NCBI RefSeq assembly: GCF_003935425.1
Contig: NZ_RHQN01000005.1
Location: 338,413-402,412, forward strand
Source of the DNA: Pseudomonas sp. v388
GTDB lineage: Bacteria > Pseudomonadota > Gammaproteobacteria > Pseudomonadales > Pseudomonadaceae
Length of the DNA stretch: 64,000 nucleotides
Reading direction: 5' to 3'
Part shown: positions 46,996 through 55,778 of the stretch, piece by piece
Numbering within the stretch: position 1 is the first letter of the stretch
How the letters are laid out: each line of letters starts with the position of its first letter
Made by a program: the position numbers and the translations under genes
The notes under the pieces: model-generated
What the model saw: only the letters and a program-made list of their open reading frames with translations
Databases searched by the model: none
What the model was told of the DNA's origin: nothing

Positions 46996-47976
46996 GTGAG
47001 CAAGCAGCTTGCCGTAATCGGCATAACGGGTGCGACAGGCTTTGTTGGGCGCGCGCTGGTCGAGCATCTGCTCGCCAATTCGGCCCATCCGTTGCGCGTT
47101 GCGGTGCGTGACGCTCGCCTGAGTTCGAGCGCGCGGGTCGAGGTGGTAAACGTGCCGTCACTGGCTCCCGACAATCGCTGGGAAGGCCTGGTGGTCGGCA
47201 CTGATGTGGTGATCCACTGCGCCGCTCGCGTCCATGTGCTCAGCGACTCGGCGGGTGATCCCCAGCACGAATACCATCAGGCCAACGTGCTTGGCACCCT
47301 GAACCTCGCCGAGCAGGCTGCTGCCGCTGGTGTCAGGCGCTTCATCTTCATCAGCTCGATCAAGGTCAACGGCGAATCCACCGAGCCCGGCACCGCGTTT
47401 CACGCTGATGCCCCGGCTCAGCCTCAGGACCCTTACGGCAGGTCGAAAATGCAGGCGGAAGAGGCGTTGCGCCAACTGGCGAGCCGTACCGCAATGGAAG
47501 TGGTGATCATTCGCCCGGTGCTGGTGTATGGCCCAGGGGTCAAGGCCAACTTCCGGAACATGATGCGCTGGCTGGACAAAGGGTTGCCGCTGCCGTTGGG
47601 GGCTATCGATAACCGTCGCAGCCTGGTGGCGCTGGATAATCTGGTGGATCTGATCGCGACCTGCATCGACCATCCGGCTGCCGCCAACCAGACCTTTCTG
47701 GTCAGCGACGGCCGCGACCTCTCGACCACCGAGTTGTTACGTCGGATGGGCACGGCGCTGGGCAAGGCACCCCGGCTGCTTCCGGTTCCGACCTGGTTGC
47801 TCAGAGGTGCAGCGGCAGCGCTGGGGAAAGCAGCTTTTTCGCAACGGCTGTGCGGCTCGCTGCAGGTCGACATCAGCAAAACCCGTGACATGCTCGGCTG
47901 GACACCGCCGGTGACCCTCGAGGATGCAATGGACACCACCGCGCAGGATTTTCTGGAACATAAACACCATGCTTGA
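46996..47976 (+). CDS. NAD-dependent sugar epimerase/dehydratase (WbpV/GalE-like)
   Basis: 326 residues, extended SDR fold: GITGATGFVGRALVEHLL nucleotide-binding fingerprint, HCAARVHVLSD, SSIKVNGEST, catalytic DPYGRSK (YxxxK) and IIRPVLVYGPGVKANF. The IKVNGEST and VLVYGPG segments match the epimerases that sit before wbpL in pseudomonad O-antigen loci and supply a 4-keto reduction or C4 epimerisation for N-acetyl-fucosamine or quinovosamine precursors. GTG start. Overlaps the next gene by 8 bases. Confidence 0.85.
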   Translation: MSKQLAVIGITGATGFVGRALVEHLLANSAHPLRVAVRDARLSSSARVEVVNVPSLAPDNRWEGLVVGTDVVIHCAARVHVLSDSAGDPQHEYHQANVLGTLNLAEQAAAAGVRRFIFISSIKVNGESTEPGTAFHADAPAQPQDPYGRSKMQAEEALRQLASRTAMEVVIIRPVLVYGPGVKANFRNMMRWLDKGLPLPLGAIDNRRSLVALDNLVDLIATCIDHPAAANQTFLVSDGRDLSTTELLRRMGTALGKAPRLLPVPTWLLRGAAAALGKAAFSQRLCGSLQVDISKTRDMLGWTPPVTLEDAMDTTAQDFLEHKHHA

Positions 47977-48985
47977 GTGGTTGTCGATTTTCGTCATCGC
48001 TGTTCTTTCGCTGGGCCTGACAGCCTGGATTCGCAAATATGCGCTTGCCAGGAGCCTGATGGACATTCCCAACGCACGCAGCTCGCACTCGGTGCCGACG
48101 CCGCGTGGCGGCGGTGTTTCCATCGTGGTGGCCTTCGTCCTGGCGCTGTTCGTTCTCTGGAGCCAGGGGCACGTGGCCACCAGCGCGTTGGTGGCGCTGG
48201 TCGGCGCCGGCGGGCTGGTGGCCTTGATCGGCTTCATGGATGACCACGGCCACATCGCGGCCCGATGGCGTCTGCTGGGACACTTCGCGGCGGCAGGCTG
48301 GGCGCTGGGCTGGCTGGGCGGGCTGGCACCTCTGGTGCTGTTCGGTGTCAGTATCGACATGGGCGTCGTCGGGCACGTCCTGGCGGCTTTCTATCTGGTG
48401 TGGATGCTCAATCTGTACAACTTCATGGACGGCATCGACGGCATCGCCAGTGTGCAAGCCGTGACGGTCTGCAGTGGCATCAGTCTGATTTACTGGCTGG
48501 GCGGCTATCAGGAGCTACTCTGGAGTCCGTTGCTGCTGACTGCGGCGACGCTGGGATTCCTGTTCTGGAATTTTCCGCCCGCACGGATTTTCATGGGCGA
48601 TGCCGGCAGTGGTTTTCTGGGAATCGTGCTTGGCGTGCTGTCGGTTCAAGCCGCCTGGGTAGCGCCGCCATTGTTCTGGGCCTGGCTGATTCTGCTGGGC
48701 GTGTTCGTGGTGGATGCGACGCTGACCCTGATTCGTCGGCTGGTGCGTGGCGACAAGATCTATGAAGCGCATCGCAGTCACGCCTACCAGTTCGCGTCAC
48801 GTCGGTTCGGCAGGCATCTGCCGGTCACACTGGCGGTGGGTGCGATTAACGTGCTGTGGTTGTTGCCGGTCGCGATGTGGGTAGTGCTGCTGGACGGCGA
48901 CGGATTGACCGGGGTTTTGCTCGCCTGGCTGCCGCTGGTTTTCCTGGCGGTGAAGTTCGACGCAGGTCAGTTGGAGCGCAATTGA
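47969..48985 (+). CDS. wbpL: Glycosyltransferase family 4 initiating sugar-phosphate transferase (WbpL-like)
   Basis: 338 residues, polytopic (about 10-11 helices). Family motifs: IPNARSSHSVPTPRGGGV near the start, MDDHGHIAARWRLLGH (DD motif), NLYNFMDGIDGIASVQ, FMGDAGSGFLG and the cytoplasmic His-rich DKIYEAHRSHAYQ (HxH). WbpL-type enzymes load FucNAc- or QuiNAc-phosphate onto undecaprenyl phosphate to start O-antigen (and, in P. aeruginosa, A-band) synthesis. ATG 47969 overlaps the epimerase stop. Confidence 0.88.
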   Translation: MLEWLSIFVIAVLSLGLTAWIRKYALARSLMDIPNARSSHSVPTPRGGGVSIVVAFVLALFVLWSQGHVATSALVALVGAGGLVALIGFMDDHGHIAARWRLLGHFAAAGWALGWLGGLAPLVLFGVSIDMGVVGHVLAAFYLVWMLNLYNFMDGIDGIASVQAVTVCSGISLIYWLGGYQELLWSPLLLTAATLGFLFWNFPPARIFMGDAGSGFLGIVLGVLSVQAAWVAPPLFWAWLILLGVFVVDATLTLIRRLVRGDKIYEAHRSHAYQFASRRFGRHLPVTLAVGAINVLWLLPVAMWVVLLDGDGLTGVLLAWLPLVFLAVKFDAGQLERN

Positions 48986-49100
48986 ATGCGCGGGTCCAGC
49001 AGTTTTCATATAGATTGAGACATTGTTTGTCTTTTGCGCATAGAAGCAGATCGGACGCAACCGAGAGACCGCGGGCCGGTGGAGGAGTGTTTACCGAGTG

Positions 49101-51095
49101 ATGAGCAAGTTGAGAGCCGTTCTGCTGGCATTGCCACGCCGGCAGAAGCGAATACTCCAGGTCGCCGCAGACGTGGTGCTGGTCTGGATCGCATTGTGGA
49201 TGGCGTTCATCGTCCGCCTTGGCATCGAAGACATGATCAATCCGATGGAAAAGCACACCTGGCTGTTCATATGCGCCCCGGTGGCCGCGATCCCGCTGTT
49301 CATCCGTTTCGGCATGTACCGCGCGGTGATGCGTTATTTCGGCAACGACGCCCTTATCGCGATCATCAAGGCGGTGACGATCTCCGCGCTGATCCTGGGC
49401 TGCATGGTCTATGCCTACAGCAACCATCAGCAGATCATTCCCCGCTCGATCATGTTCAATTACTGGTGGCTCAGCCTGGTCATGATCGGCGGCTTGCGCC
49501 TGGCGATGCGGCAGTATTTCCTTGGTGACTGGTTCACCGCTGCCCGGCACGTGCCGTTTGCCAGTCGTGACGACGGTTTGCCCAAAGTGGCGATCTATGG
49601 CGCCGGCGCGGCCGGCAATCAGCTGGTGGCTGCCTTGCGCATGGGACGTCTGATGCGCCCGGTGGCTTTCATCGACGACGATGAATCGATATCCAACAGG
49701 GTCATCTCCGGGTTGCAGGTCTACAAGCCCAAGCATATCCAGCAGATGATCGACGTCACCGGCGCCCAGGAAATTCTGCTGGCCATCCCGTCGTCATCAC
49801 GCGGGCGCCGCCGGGAAATCCTCGGTTTCCTGGAAGGATTTCCGCTGCACGTACGAAGCGTGCCCGGTTTCATGGATCTGGCAGCCGGCCGGGTCAAGGT
49901 CGACGACCTGCAGGAAGTCGATATCGCCGACCTGTTGGGTCGCGACTCCGTTCCTGCCCGTGAAAACCTGCTGGAACACTGCATCAAAGGGCTGACGGTC
50001 ATGGTGACGGGTGCCGGCGGTTCGATCGGGTCGGAGCTGTGTCGGCAGATTCTGTTGCTCAAGCCGACTCAGTTGTTGCTGCTGGATCACAGCGAATTCA
50101 ATCTTTACAGCATATTGTCCGAACTCGAACAGCGTGCCGCTCGTGAGGCGCTGCCGGTCAAGCTGCTGCCCATCCTGGGATCGGTGCGTAACCATCCCAA
50201 GCTGCTGGCAATCATGAAAACCTGGAAGGTCGACACGGTCTATCACGCGGCTGCCTATAAACATGTGCCCATGGTCGAGCACAACATCGCCGAAGGCGTG
50301 ATCAATAACGTCGTCGGCACGCTGAATACCGCCCAGGCGGCACTGCAGGCCGGTGTTTCCAACTTCGTGCTGATCTCCACCGACAAGGCAGTACGGCCGA
50401 CCAACGTGATGGGCAGTACCAAGCGCCTGGCGGAGTTGATCCTGCAGGCATTGAGCCGCGAAGCCGCGCCGGTGATATTCGGTGACAAAGCCAATGTCTA
50501 TCAGGTCAACAAGACCCGCTTCATCATGGTCCGCTTCGGCAACGTGCTCGGCTCATCCGGCTCGGTCATTCCACTGTTCCACAAGCAGATCCAGACCGGC
50601 GGCCCGCTGACGGTCACTCATCCCAAGATCACGCGCTACTTCATGACCATCCCTGAAGCTGCGCAATTGGTGATTCAGGCCGGCTCCATGGGGCAGGGCG
50701 GCGATGTCTTCGTGCTGGACATGGGCGAGCCGGTGAAGATCATCGAGCTGGCCGAGAAAATGATTCACCTGTCGGGGCTGAGCATTCGTTCCGAGAAAAA
50801 TCCTCATGGTGACATCTCGATCGAATTCACCGGGCTGCGGCCGGGTGAGAAGCTCTATGAAGAGCTGTTGATCGGCGACAACGTCGTGGCGACCGAACAT
50901 CCCATGATCATGAGCGCCACCGAGGACTACCTGCCGTGGGACCGCCTGAAAATATGCCTGAGCCGCCTGCTCGATGCGGTGGACAATGATGATTACACAG
51001 CGGTGCGCCAGCTGCTTCGCGAGACCGTGAATGGCTACGCACCCGAAGGCGATATCGTCGACTGGATGTACCAGGAGCGGCGTCACGAGCCGTGA
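49101..51095 (+). CDS. wbpM: Nucleotide-sugar 4,6-dehydratase WbpM
   Basis: 664 residues. Four N-terminal membrane helices (about 15-130), a first Rossmann-like domain (AIYGAGAAGNQLVAALRMG), and a C-terminal SDR catalytic domain: VTGAGGSIGSELCRQI, YHAAAYKHVPMVEHN, and STDKAVRPTNVMGSTKRLAE where Met replaces the usual catalytic Tyr, as in WbpM. Converts UDP-GlcNAc to the 4-keto-6-deoxy intermediate for FucNAc or QuiNAc. Last gene of this locus and its usual right border. GTG at 49098 is an alternative start. Confidence 0.93.
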   Translation: MSKLRAVLLALPRRQKRILQVAADVVLVWIALWMAFIVRLGIEDMINPMEKHTWLFICAPVAAIPLFIRFGMYRAVMRYFGNDALIAIIKAVTISALILGCMVYAYSNHQQIIPRSIMFNYWWLSLVMIGGLRLAMRQYFLGDWFTAARHVPFASRDDGLPKVAIYGAGAAGNQLVAALRMGRLMRPVAFIDDDESISNRVISGLQVYKPKHIQQMIDVTGAQEILLAIPSSSRGRRREILGFLEGFPLHVRSVPGFMDLAAGRVKVDDLQEVDIADLLGRDSVPARENLLEHCIKGLTVMVTGAGGSIGSELCRQILLLKPTQLLLLDHSEFNLYSILSELEQRAAREALPVKLLPILGSVRNHPKLLAIMKTWKVDTVYHAAAYKHVPMVEHNIAEGVINNVVGTLNTAQAALQAGVSNFVLISTDKAVRPTNVMGSTKRLAELILQALSREAAPVIFGDKANVYQVNKTRFIMVRFGNVLGSSGSVIPLFHKQIQTGGPLTVTHPKITRYFMTIPEAAQLVIQAGSMGQGGDVFVLDMGEPVKIIELAEKMIHLSGLSIRSEKNPHGDISIEFTGLRPGEKLYEELLIGDNVVATEHPMIMSATEDYLPWDRLKICLSRLLDAVDNDDYTAVRQLLRETVNGYAPEGDIVDWMYQERRHEP

Positions 51096-51212
51096 TCCCG
51101 CCAGGCCGGCAAGGCACCTGAATGGTGTTACGGACACGCGCGGATACGGCTGGATATAAACCGATACGCTCGTTTTTTTGACAGATGGGTACGCTGAGTT
51201 AGTTTTGAGTCA

Positions 51213-51229
51213 CGGCACTTGGAGTGCCG
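51213..51229 (+). terminator. Short hairpin between wbpM and comEA
   Basis: CGGCACT-TGG-AGTGCCG (51213-51229), tail CTTGAAAAT, no real U-tract. It may also be a leader element of comEA, whose ATG is 27 bases later. Confidence 0.4.
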
Positions 51230-51256
51230 CTTGAAAATGACTACGGAGCTTGACTC

Positions 51257-51589
51257 ATGCGATCCACACTCTTTTCCTCTTTGCTGTTTGCCCTGCTGAC
51301 CAGTGCCTCGGTGGCCGTTACCGCAGCGCCTGCGGATAATTCCGGCAGCATGATGGCGCCAGCTGCGATGCAGGCCCAGACCCACATGGCAGGCAGGGTC
51401 AATCTCAACAGCGCCGATGCGGCCACCTTGCAAAAGGAGCTGGCCGGTATTGGCAAGAGCAAGGCAGAAGCCATCGTTGCTCATCGGGAATCCAACGGCG
51501 CTTTTACCTCGATCGATGAGTTGGTCGAAGTAAAAGGCATCGGCAAAGCCCTGCTGGACAAGAACCGTGATCGCCTGTCGCTTGAATAG
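51257..51589 (+). CDS. comEA: ComEA-type helix-hairpin-helix DNA-binding protein
   Basis: 110 residues. Signal peptide (MRSTLFSSLLFALLTSASVAVTAAPA) and C-terminal helix-hairpin-helix pair: VNLNSADAATLQKELAGIGKSKAEAIVAHRE and FTSIDELVEVKGIGKALLDKNRDRL. Such periplasmic proteins bind incoming DNA in competence systems; pseudomonads keep the gene right after wbpM. ACGGAG lies ahead of the ATG. Followed by a large composite hairpin. Confidence 0.9.
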   Translation: MRSTLFSSLLFALLTSASVAVTAAPADNSGSMMAPAAMQAQTHMAGRVNLNSADAATLQKELAGIGKSKAEAIVAHRESNGAFTSIDELVEVKGIGKALLDKNRDRLSLE

Positions 51590-51612
51590 TGATTGACTGA
51601 TACACGCTGAGG

Positions 51613-51670
51613 AAGACCGGCCTTGCAGGCCATGTGAACCGCGGTTTACATGGCTCGCCTGACCGGTCTT
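51613..51670. repeat. Composite nested inverted repeat after comEA
   Basis: Outer arms AAGACCGG (51613-51620) and CCGGTCTT (51663-51670) enclose inner arms GCCATGTGAACC (51629-51640) and GGTTTACATGGC (51643-51654), complementary except for one G-T wobble. The tail TCTCCC lacks a U-tract. It starts 24 bases past the comEA stop. Not obviously a REP. Confidence 0.6.
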
Positions 51671-51878
51671 TCTCCCGGACACACCGACTTCCGCCTCATG
51701 CATCTCGCTCTCCTCATACCGGCAACGCAGGCATCCCCAACCGGCTGGTCTGATATCTCTTTGATTTCCTTGCTCAATCCCGGACAATTGCGCCCCTGTT
51801 TTTGGGGTGGCGCCGACTGCCGAGTTTTTTGACGCGCTGCTCCTTTCTTGAAGCAACCCGGCATGGAGACCAGACCGG
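51671..51878. other. Leader region of the SdaC-type permease gene
   Basis: About 210 bases with promoter-like AT-containing stretch (TTTGATTTCCTTGCTCAATC near 51760) and a C/G-rich stem CCCCTGTTTTTGGGG near 51793. No coding frame found; GGAG in ATGGAGACC is the ribosome site of the permease. Confidence 0.4.
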
Positions 51879-53156
51879 ATGAATGATCAGGCCAATGGCG
51901 TCGTAGAACGTCTGGATGTAGCTCCCGCGAGCCTCGCCTCGTGGAACCGTAACGACACCACCTGGATGCTCGGCTTGTTCGGCACCGCTATCGGTGCGGG
52001 CACGCTGTTCTTGCCGATCAATGCCGGCATTGGCGGCTTCTGGCCGTTGCTGGCATTGGCGCTGCTGGCATTCCCGATGACGTTTTACGCGCACCGCGGG
52101 CTGACTCGGTTCGTGCTGTCCGGTCGCAACGGCGGGGACATCACCGAAGTGGTCGAAGAGCATTTCGGTAAAGGCGCCGGTGCGATGATTACCCTGCTGT
52201 ATTTCTTCGCGATCTTTCCGATCCTGCTGATCTACAGCGTGGCATTGACCAACACCGTCACCAACTTTGTCGAGCACCAGTTGCACCTGAACGCGCCGCC
52301 TCGCGCCTTGCTGGCGTTTCTGCTGATTGCGGGTCTGATGGTGGTGGTGAGCCTGGGCGAGCGACTGATCGTCAAGGCCATGAGCCTGATGGTGTATCCC
52401 TTCATCGTTGCGCTGCTGTTTCTGGCCGTGTTTCTCATTCCGCACTGGACCGGCGGCATTCTGGAGACGGCGACCACGTTGCCCGAGCCTTCGAGCTTCC
52501 TGCCGACGCTCTGGCTGGCCATTCCAGTCATGGTGTTTTCGTTCAACCACACCCCGATCATTTCGGCGTTCGCGGTCGATCAGAAGCGCCAATACGGGGC
52601 AAACGCTGAACAGCGCAGTTCGCAGATTCTGGCGCGAGCCCACGGCCTTATGGTGGTCATGGTGCTGTTCTTCGTATTCAGCTGCGTATTAACGCTATCG
52701 CCTGCGCAACTGGCTGAAGCCAAGGTGCAGAACGTTTCGGTGCTGACTTACCTGGCCAACCATTTCAACAACCCGACCATCGCGTTCGTGGCCCCGTTGA
52801 TAGCCTTCATCGCTATCGCCAAGTCGTTCCTGGGCCATTACATCGGTGCCAGCGAAGGCTTGAAAGGTCTGGTCGTGAAGACCGGTCGCCAGCCGGGTCC
52901 ACGTATGTTGAATGTGCTCACTTCCGGTTTCATGCTGGTCGTATGCTGGATCGTGGCGACGCTTAACCCCAGCATTCTGGGAATGATCGAAACGCTGGGT
53001 GGCCCTGTGATTTCGGCATTATTGTTCCTGATGCCGATGTACGCGATCCGCAAAGTGCCCGCCATGCGTCAGTACGCGGGCAAGCTCTCCAACGTGTTTG
53101 TGGTGATCGCCGGGGTGGTCGCGATTTCCGCGCTGGTCTATTCGCTGATGCGTTAA
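51879..53156 (+). CDS. Amino acid permease of the serine transporter (SdaC/HAAAP) family
   Basis: 425 residues, about 11 membrane helices. The first helix carries GLFGTAIGAGTLFLPINAGIGG, diagnostic of the SdaC/TdcC/HAAAP family of proton- or sodium-coupled serine, threonine and aromatic amino acid carriers; VFSFNHTPIISAFAVDQKR in the middle is also typical of the serine branch. Located in the inner membrane. Monocistronic: leader hairpin upstream, strong terminator downstream. Serine is the likeliest substrate, by family only. Confidence 0.87.
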   Translation: MNDQANGVVERLDVAPASLASWNRNDTTWMLGLFGTAIGAGTLFLPINAGIGGFWPLLALALLAFPMTFYAHRGLTRFVLSGRNGGDITEVVEEHFGKGAGAMITLLYFFAIFPILLIYSVALTNTVTNFVEHQLHLNAPPRALLAFLLIAGLMVVVSLGERLIVKAMSLMVYPFIVALLFLAVFLIPHWTGGILETATTLPEPSSFLPTLWLAIPVMVFSFNHTPIISAFAVDQKRQYGANAEQRSSQILARAHGLMVVMVLFFVFSCVLTLSPAQLAEAKVQNVSVLTYLANHFNNPTIAFVAPLIAFIAIAKSFLGHYIGASEGLKGLVVKTGRQPGPRMLNVLTSGFMLVVCWIVATLNPSILGMIETLGGPVISALLFLMPMYAIRKVPAMRQYAGKLSNVFVVIAGVVAISALVYSLMR

Positions 53157-53174
53157 GCGCACACAGCCAATGGC

Positions 53175-53201
53175 AGGCCGGCGTCTAACGCCGGCCTTTT
53201 T
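53175..53201 (+). terminator. Strong intrinsic terminator after the permease gene
   Basis: AGGCCGGCGT (53175-53184), loop CTA, ACGCCGGCCT (53188-53197), tail TTTTTG. Confidence 0.92.
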
Positions 53202-53256
53202 GTATGCGCGTTTGCTTGGGTGCCGCACAGACATACGCCATGCCAAGAGCGGCGGA

Positions 53257-53463
53257 TCAATCCACAGGGTCAGGAAACAGCGGGCGGGAAAGCAGCATGA
53301 TGCTCGCGTAGTCGTACACATACTGACGACCTGCGTGGCTGGTCGCGCGCAGTTGGTCGATCAGCATACGTTCCTTCTGGTTCAGATACCTCAACGCCGG
53401 ATCTCCACTGGACTTCAGGCGATCACGTTCATGGGCGTCAGGGAAAGCAATGACGTTCGTCAT
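53257..53463 (-). CDS. 68-residue hypothetical protein
   Basis: Begins MTNVIAFPDAHERDRLKSSG and ends LLSRPLFPDPVD; soluble, predicted mostly helical (NQKERMLIDQLRATSHAGRQYVYDYASIML). AAGGAG lies 8 bases before the ATG, the best ribosome site in this stretch, so the gene is convincing. No recognised domain. Monocistronic between the permease terminator and the Gre-like gene, which reads in the same direction upstream. Confidence 0.7.
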   Translation of the reverse strand: MTNVIAFPDAHERDRLKSSGDPALRYLNQKERMLIDQLRATSHAGRQYVYDYASIMLLSRPLFPDPVD

Positions 53464-53594
53464 GAAATATCTCCTTGGGTTGAGTCCTTGCGTGTTGCGA
53501 TGCAGCCCCGTTTGCGGTGCAGGAAGTGAGGCCTCACCTTACCCATAAAAACTTCATGCGATCAACCCTGATCCCCCGGAAGGTGACGGACGCC

Positions 53595-54095
53595 TCAAAG
53601 CGCTCGCACTACCTCGAACGTTTCCCGGGTGCCGTTGATGACCATTTCGACCTCATCGCCCTCCAGTTTGCCCAGCAGGCTTTGCCCTAGCGGAGCGCGG
53701 GCGGTGATGACTGTCACCGCTTCATCGCCTGCCTGCACTTTCAAACCGGCAGCGTCCGGGCCAAGAAAGAAGTAGCGAACCCGCCCTGAGGCAGATTCAA
53801 GGGTAATGAGATCACCAGTCTGAATACCACGAGATTCATCGGCTGGTTTGAGCTGCCATGCTCGATACAGCGCCAGGGATTGCCGGATTTCTTCGACACG
53901 CCGTGCCTGACCGGCTGCCAGGTAAGATGCCTCCAGCCCGAGGGTGTCGTACTTGTTCTCGGCGATGTTTTCTTCGTGGGTCGCCGTTTCATAAGCGGTC
54001 TGCGCCGCCCGCCGGGCGATGTCCAGATCGGCTTCAAGCTTGAGCACGATCAGGTCGAGGACGTGCTGTTTGTTCATTTCAACCACAGTATTCAT
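53595..54095 (-). CDS. GreA/GreB-family (Rnk-like) transcription factor
   Basis: 166 residues. N-terminal helical coiled coil (11-75: LDLIVLKLEADLDIARRAAQTAYE... QARRVEEIRQSLALY) and C-terminal FKBP-like GreA/B domain (IQTGDLITLESASGRVRYFFLGP, VITARAPLGQSLLGKLEGDEVEM). The tip of the coiled coil has acidic residues (EENIAENKYD), the place where Gre factors carry those for RNA cleavage, but it is shorter than in GreA. Binds RNA polymerase secondary channel by family. Start overlaps the end of the membrane-protein gene upstream by 17 bases; a second ATG six codons in is possible. Confidence 0.82.
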   Translation of the reverse strand: MNTVVEMNKQHVLDLIVLKLEADLDIARRAAQTAYETATHEENIAENKYDTLGLEASYLAAGQARRVEEIRQSLALYRAWQLKPADESRGIQTGDLITLESASGRVRYFFLGPDAAGLKVQAGDEAVTVITARAPLGQSLLGKLEGDEVEMVINGTRETFEVVRAL

Positions 54096-54483
54096 TGATA
54101 TTGGCCCGACTCTTTTCGCTGGGCGCGGTCCGGTCCTGTTGCATCCAGAAATCGCATTTGGACCGGCTGTAATTGCGCTGCTGTTGTTCCTGCACCTGTT
54201 CGCGAGCCTGACGTGCTTCGCTCTCGCGCAGGCTCTGTTCGTATTTGCGGAACATCGCGGTTTGCGGGTCGTCCGCAGGTAACGGTTGCGCAGCCGGGGA
54301 GTGCGGCCTGACCAGTTCGGCGGCGGCCTGCTCCAGCACCTGGGTCTGCGCGGGTGGCAGCTGCTTGTAGAACAGCATGCCGGTGACGGCCACGGCCATG
54401 GCGCCCAGCCAGATGCCCAGGGCGATACAGAGGATCAGTTTCAAGGACACGTAGAGTTCGCGACGGCGGGCGCTGGAGGACAT
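54079..54483 (-). CDS. Single-span membrane protein of unknown function
   Basis: 134 residues from ATG 54483 with AAGGAA at 8 bases. One membrane helix at 15-40 (LKLILCIALGIWLGAMAVAV), a proline/alanine linker and a charged, coiled-coil-like tail (FRKYEQSLRESEARQAREQVQEQQQR), ending with two cysteines (KCDFWMQQ... EYCG). Its 3' end overlaps the Gre-like gene, so both are probably cotranscribed. Longer in-frame extension to 54669 lacks a ribosome site. Family not recognised. Confidence 0.7.
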   Translation of the reverse strand: MSSSARRRELYVSLKLILCIALGIWLGAMAVAVTGMLFYKQLPPAQTQVLEQAAAELVRPHSPAAQPLPADDPQTAMFRKYEQSLRESEARQAREQVQEQQQRNYSRSKCDFWMQQDRTAPSEKSRANINEYCG

Positions 54484-54613
54484 GGCTGGATTCCTTTCAG
54501 GACGAGTGCTGTGATTGTGCCACGCCTGGTGACCCGCAGGCAGTGCGCACTGGTACAGGCACGCGGTTCTGACGGACAATCCACGTTTTTGACCCATCTG
54601 CTCAGGAGCTGGA

Positions 54614-55756
54614 ATGAAAGCCGCAGGCGCGAAAGCTTCTTGGGACATCTTCTGCAACGTCGTCGACAATTTTGGCGACGTCGGCGTGACCTGGCGCCTG
54701 GCGCGACAGTTGGTTGCCGAACATCAGCTCGACGTGCGGCTGTGGATCGACGACCTTGGCGCGTTTGCCAGGCTGTGCCCCGACGCCGATCCCCTGGCGG
54801 ATCAACAATGGCAGGCGGGTGTGAACGTCTGTCGCTGGCCTGCGCCTTGGCAGGACACCCCTTTGCCAGACGTGGTTCTGGAGGCTTTCGCGTGCCGGCT
54901 TCCTGAGGCTTATATAGAGGCCATGCTGCGCAGCTCGCCGCGACCGGTGTGGCTGAATCTGGATTACCTCAGCGCCGAAGACTGGGTTGCCGGTTGCCAT
55001 GGCTTGCCCTCGATGCAGTCCAACGGGCTTAAAAAGACATTCTTCTTTCCCGGCTTCGAACCAGGAACCGGCGGGCTGTTGCGCGAACGAGACCTGCTCG
55101 AACGGCGCCGGGCGTTGCAGGGAGATGCGGCGGCGCGTCGTGAAGCGTTGCAGGCGTTCGGCGTGCGGCCGGCCGGCGACGCACGATTGATCTCGCTGTT
55201 CGCCTACGAAAACCCGGGCCTGGGCAGCTGGCTGGACACGCTGGAAGAGGCTGAGCGCCCGACGCATGTGCTGGTGCCTGAAGGCCGGGTGCTGGGTGAT
55301 GTGCAGGCCTGGCTGGGCATGCAGGCGCTGGCCGCAGGCGCGGTGCAGGTGCGAGGTGCCTTGACCGTGCAGGTTCTGCCGTTCGTCAGGCAGGAGCAGT
55401 ACGACACGCTGCTGTGGAGCTGCGATTTCAACGTGGTTCGCGGCGAGGATTCATTCGTCCGCGCGCAGTGGGCGGCGCGGCCAATGCTCTGGCACATCTA
55501 TCAGCAGGAAGACCAGGCGCATCTGCCCAAGCTGGAAGCCTTCCTGCAGCTGTACGCGGCAGGGCTCTCGCCGGCGGCTGCCCGGGATCTCAGGCAATGC
55601 TGGCTGGCCTGGAACGCGGGTGGCGATCTCAAGACAGCCTGGCATGCGCTCGATGCACATTGGCCCGAACTCGAGCGTCACGCGCAGGACTGGTGCCGGC
55701 AGCAGGCTGCACAGACCGATCTCGCAACGGCGCTAGTACAGTTTTGCCGAAATTAG
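54614..55756 (+). CDS. earP: EF-P arginine rhamnosyltransferase EarP
   Basis: Inverting GT-B glycosyltransferase that places rhamnose from dTDP-rhamnose on Arg32 of EF-P. 380 residues: DIFCNVVDNFGDVGVTWRLARQL with the catalytic Asp residues, and the sugar-nucleotide site SCDFNVVRGEDSFVRAQWAARP. AGGAG at 5 bases. Placed directly ahead of efp, which carries Arg32, so modifier and target are adjacent. Transcribed toward efp through a large hairpin. Confidence 0.94.
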   Translation: MKAAGAKASWDIFCNVVDNFGDVGVTWRLARQLVAEHQLDVRLWIDDLGAFARLCPDADPLADQQWQAGVNVCRWPAPWQDTPLPDVVLEAFACRLPEAYIEAMLRSSPRPVWLNLDYLSAEDWVAGCHGLPSMQSNGLKKTFFFPGFEPGTGGLLRERDLLERRRALQGDAAARREALQAFGVRPAGDARLISLFAYENPGLGSWLDTLEEAERPTHVLVPEGRVLGDVQAWLGMQALAAGAVQVRGALTVQVLPFVRQEQYDTLLWSCDFNVVRGEDSFVRAQWAARPMLWHIYQQEDQAHLPKLEAFLQLYAAGLSPAAARDLRQCWLAWNAGGDLKTAWHALDAHWPELERHAQDWCRQQAAQTDLATALVQFCRN

Positions 55757-55778
55757 CTATGATACGCGGCCTTGATGT

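Noticed and set aside
49034-49528. Plus-strand frame over the wbpM start
   Set aside because: Out-of-frame shadow; the wbpM frame has the membrane helices and SDR motifs.
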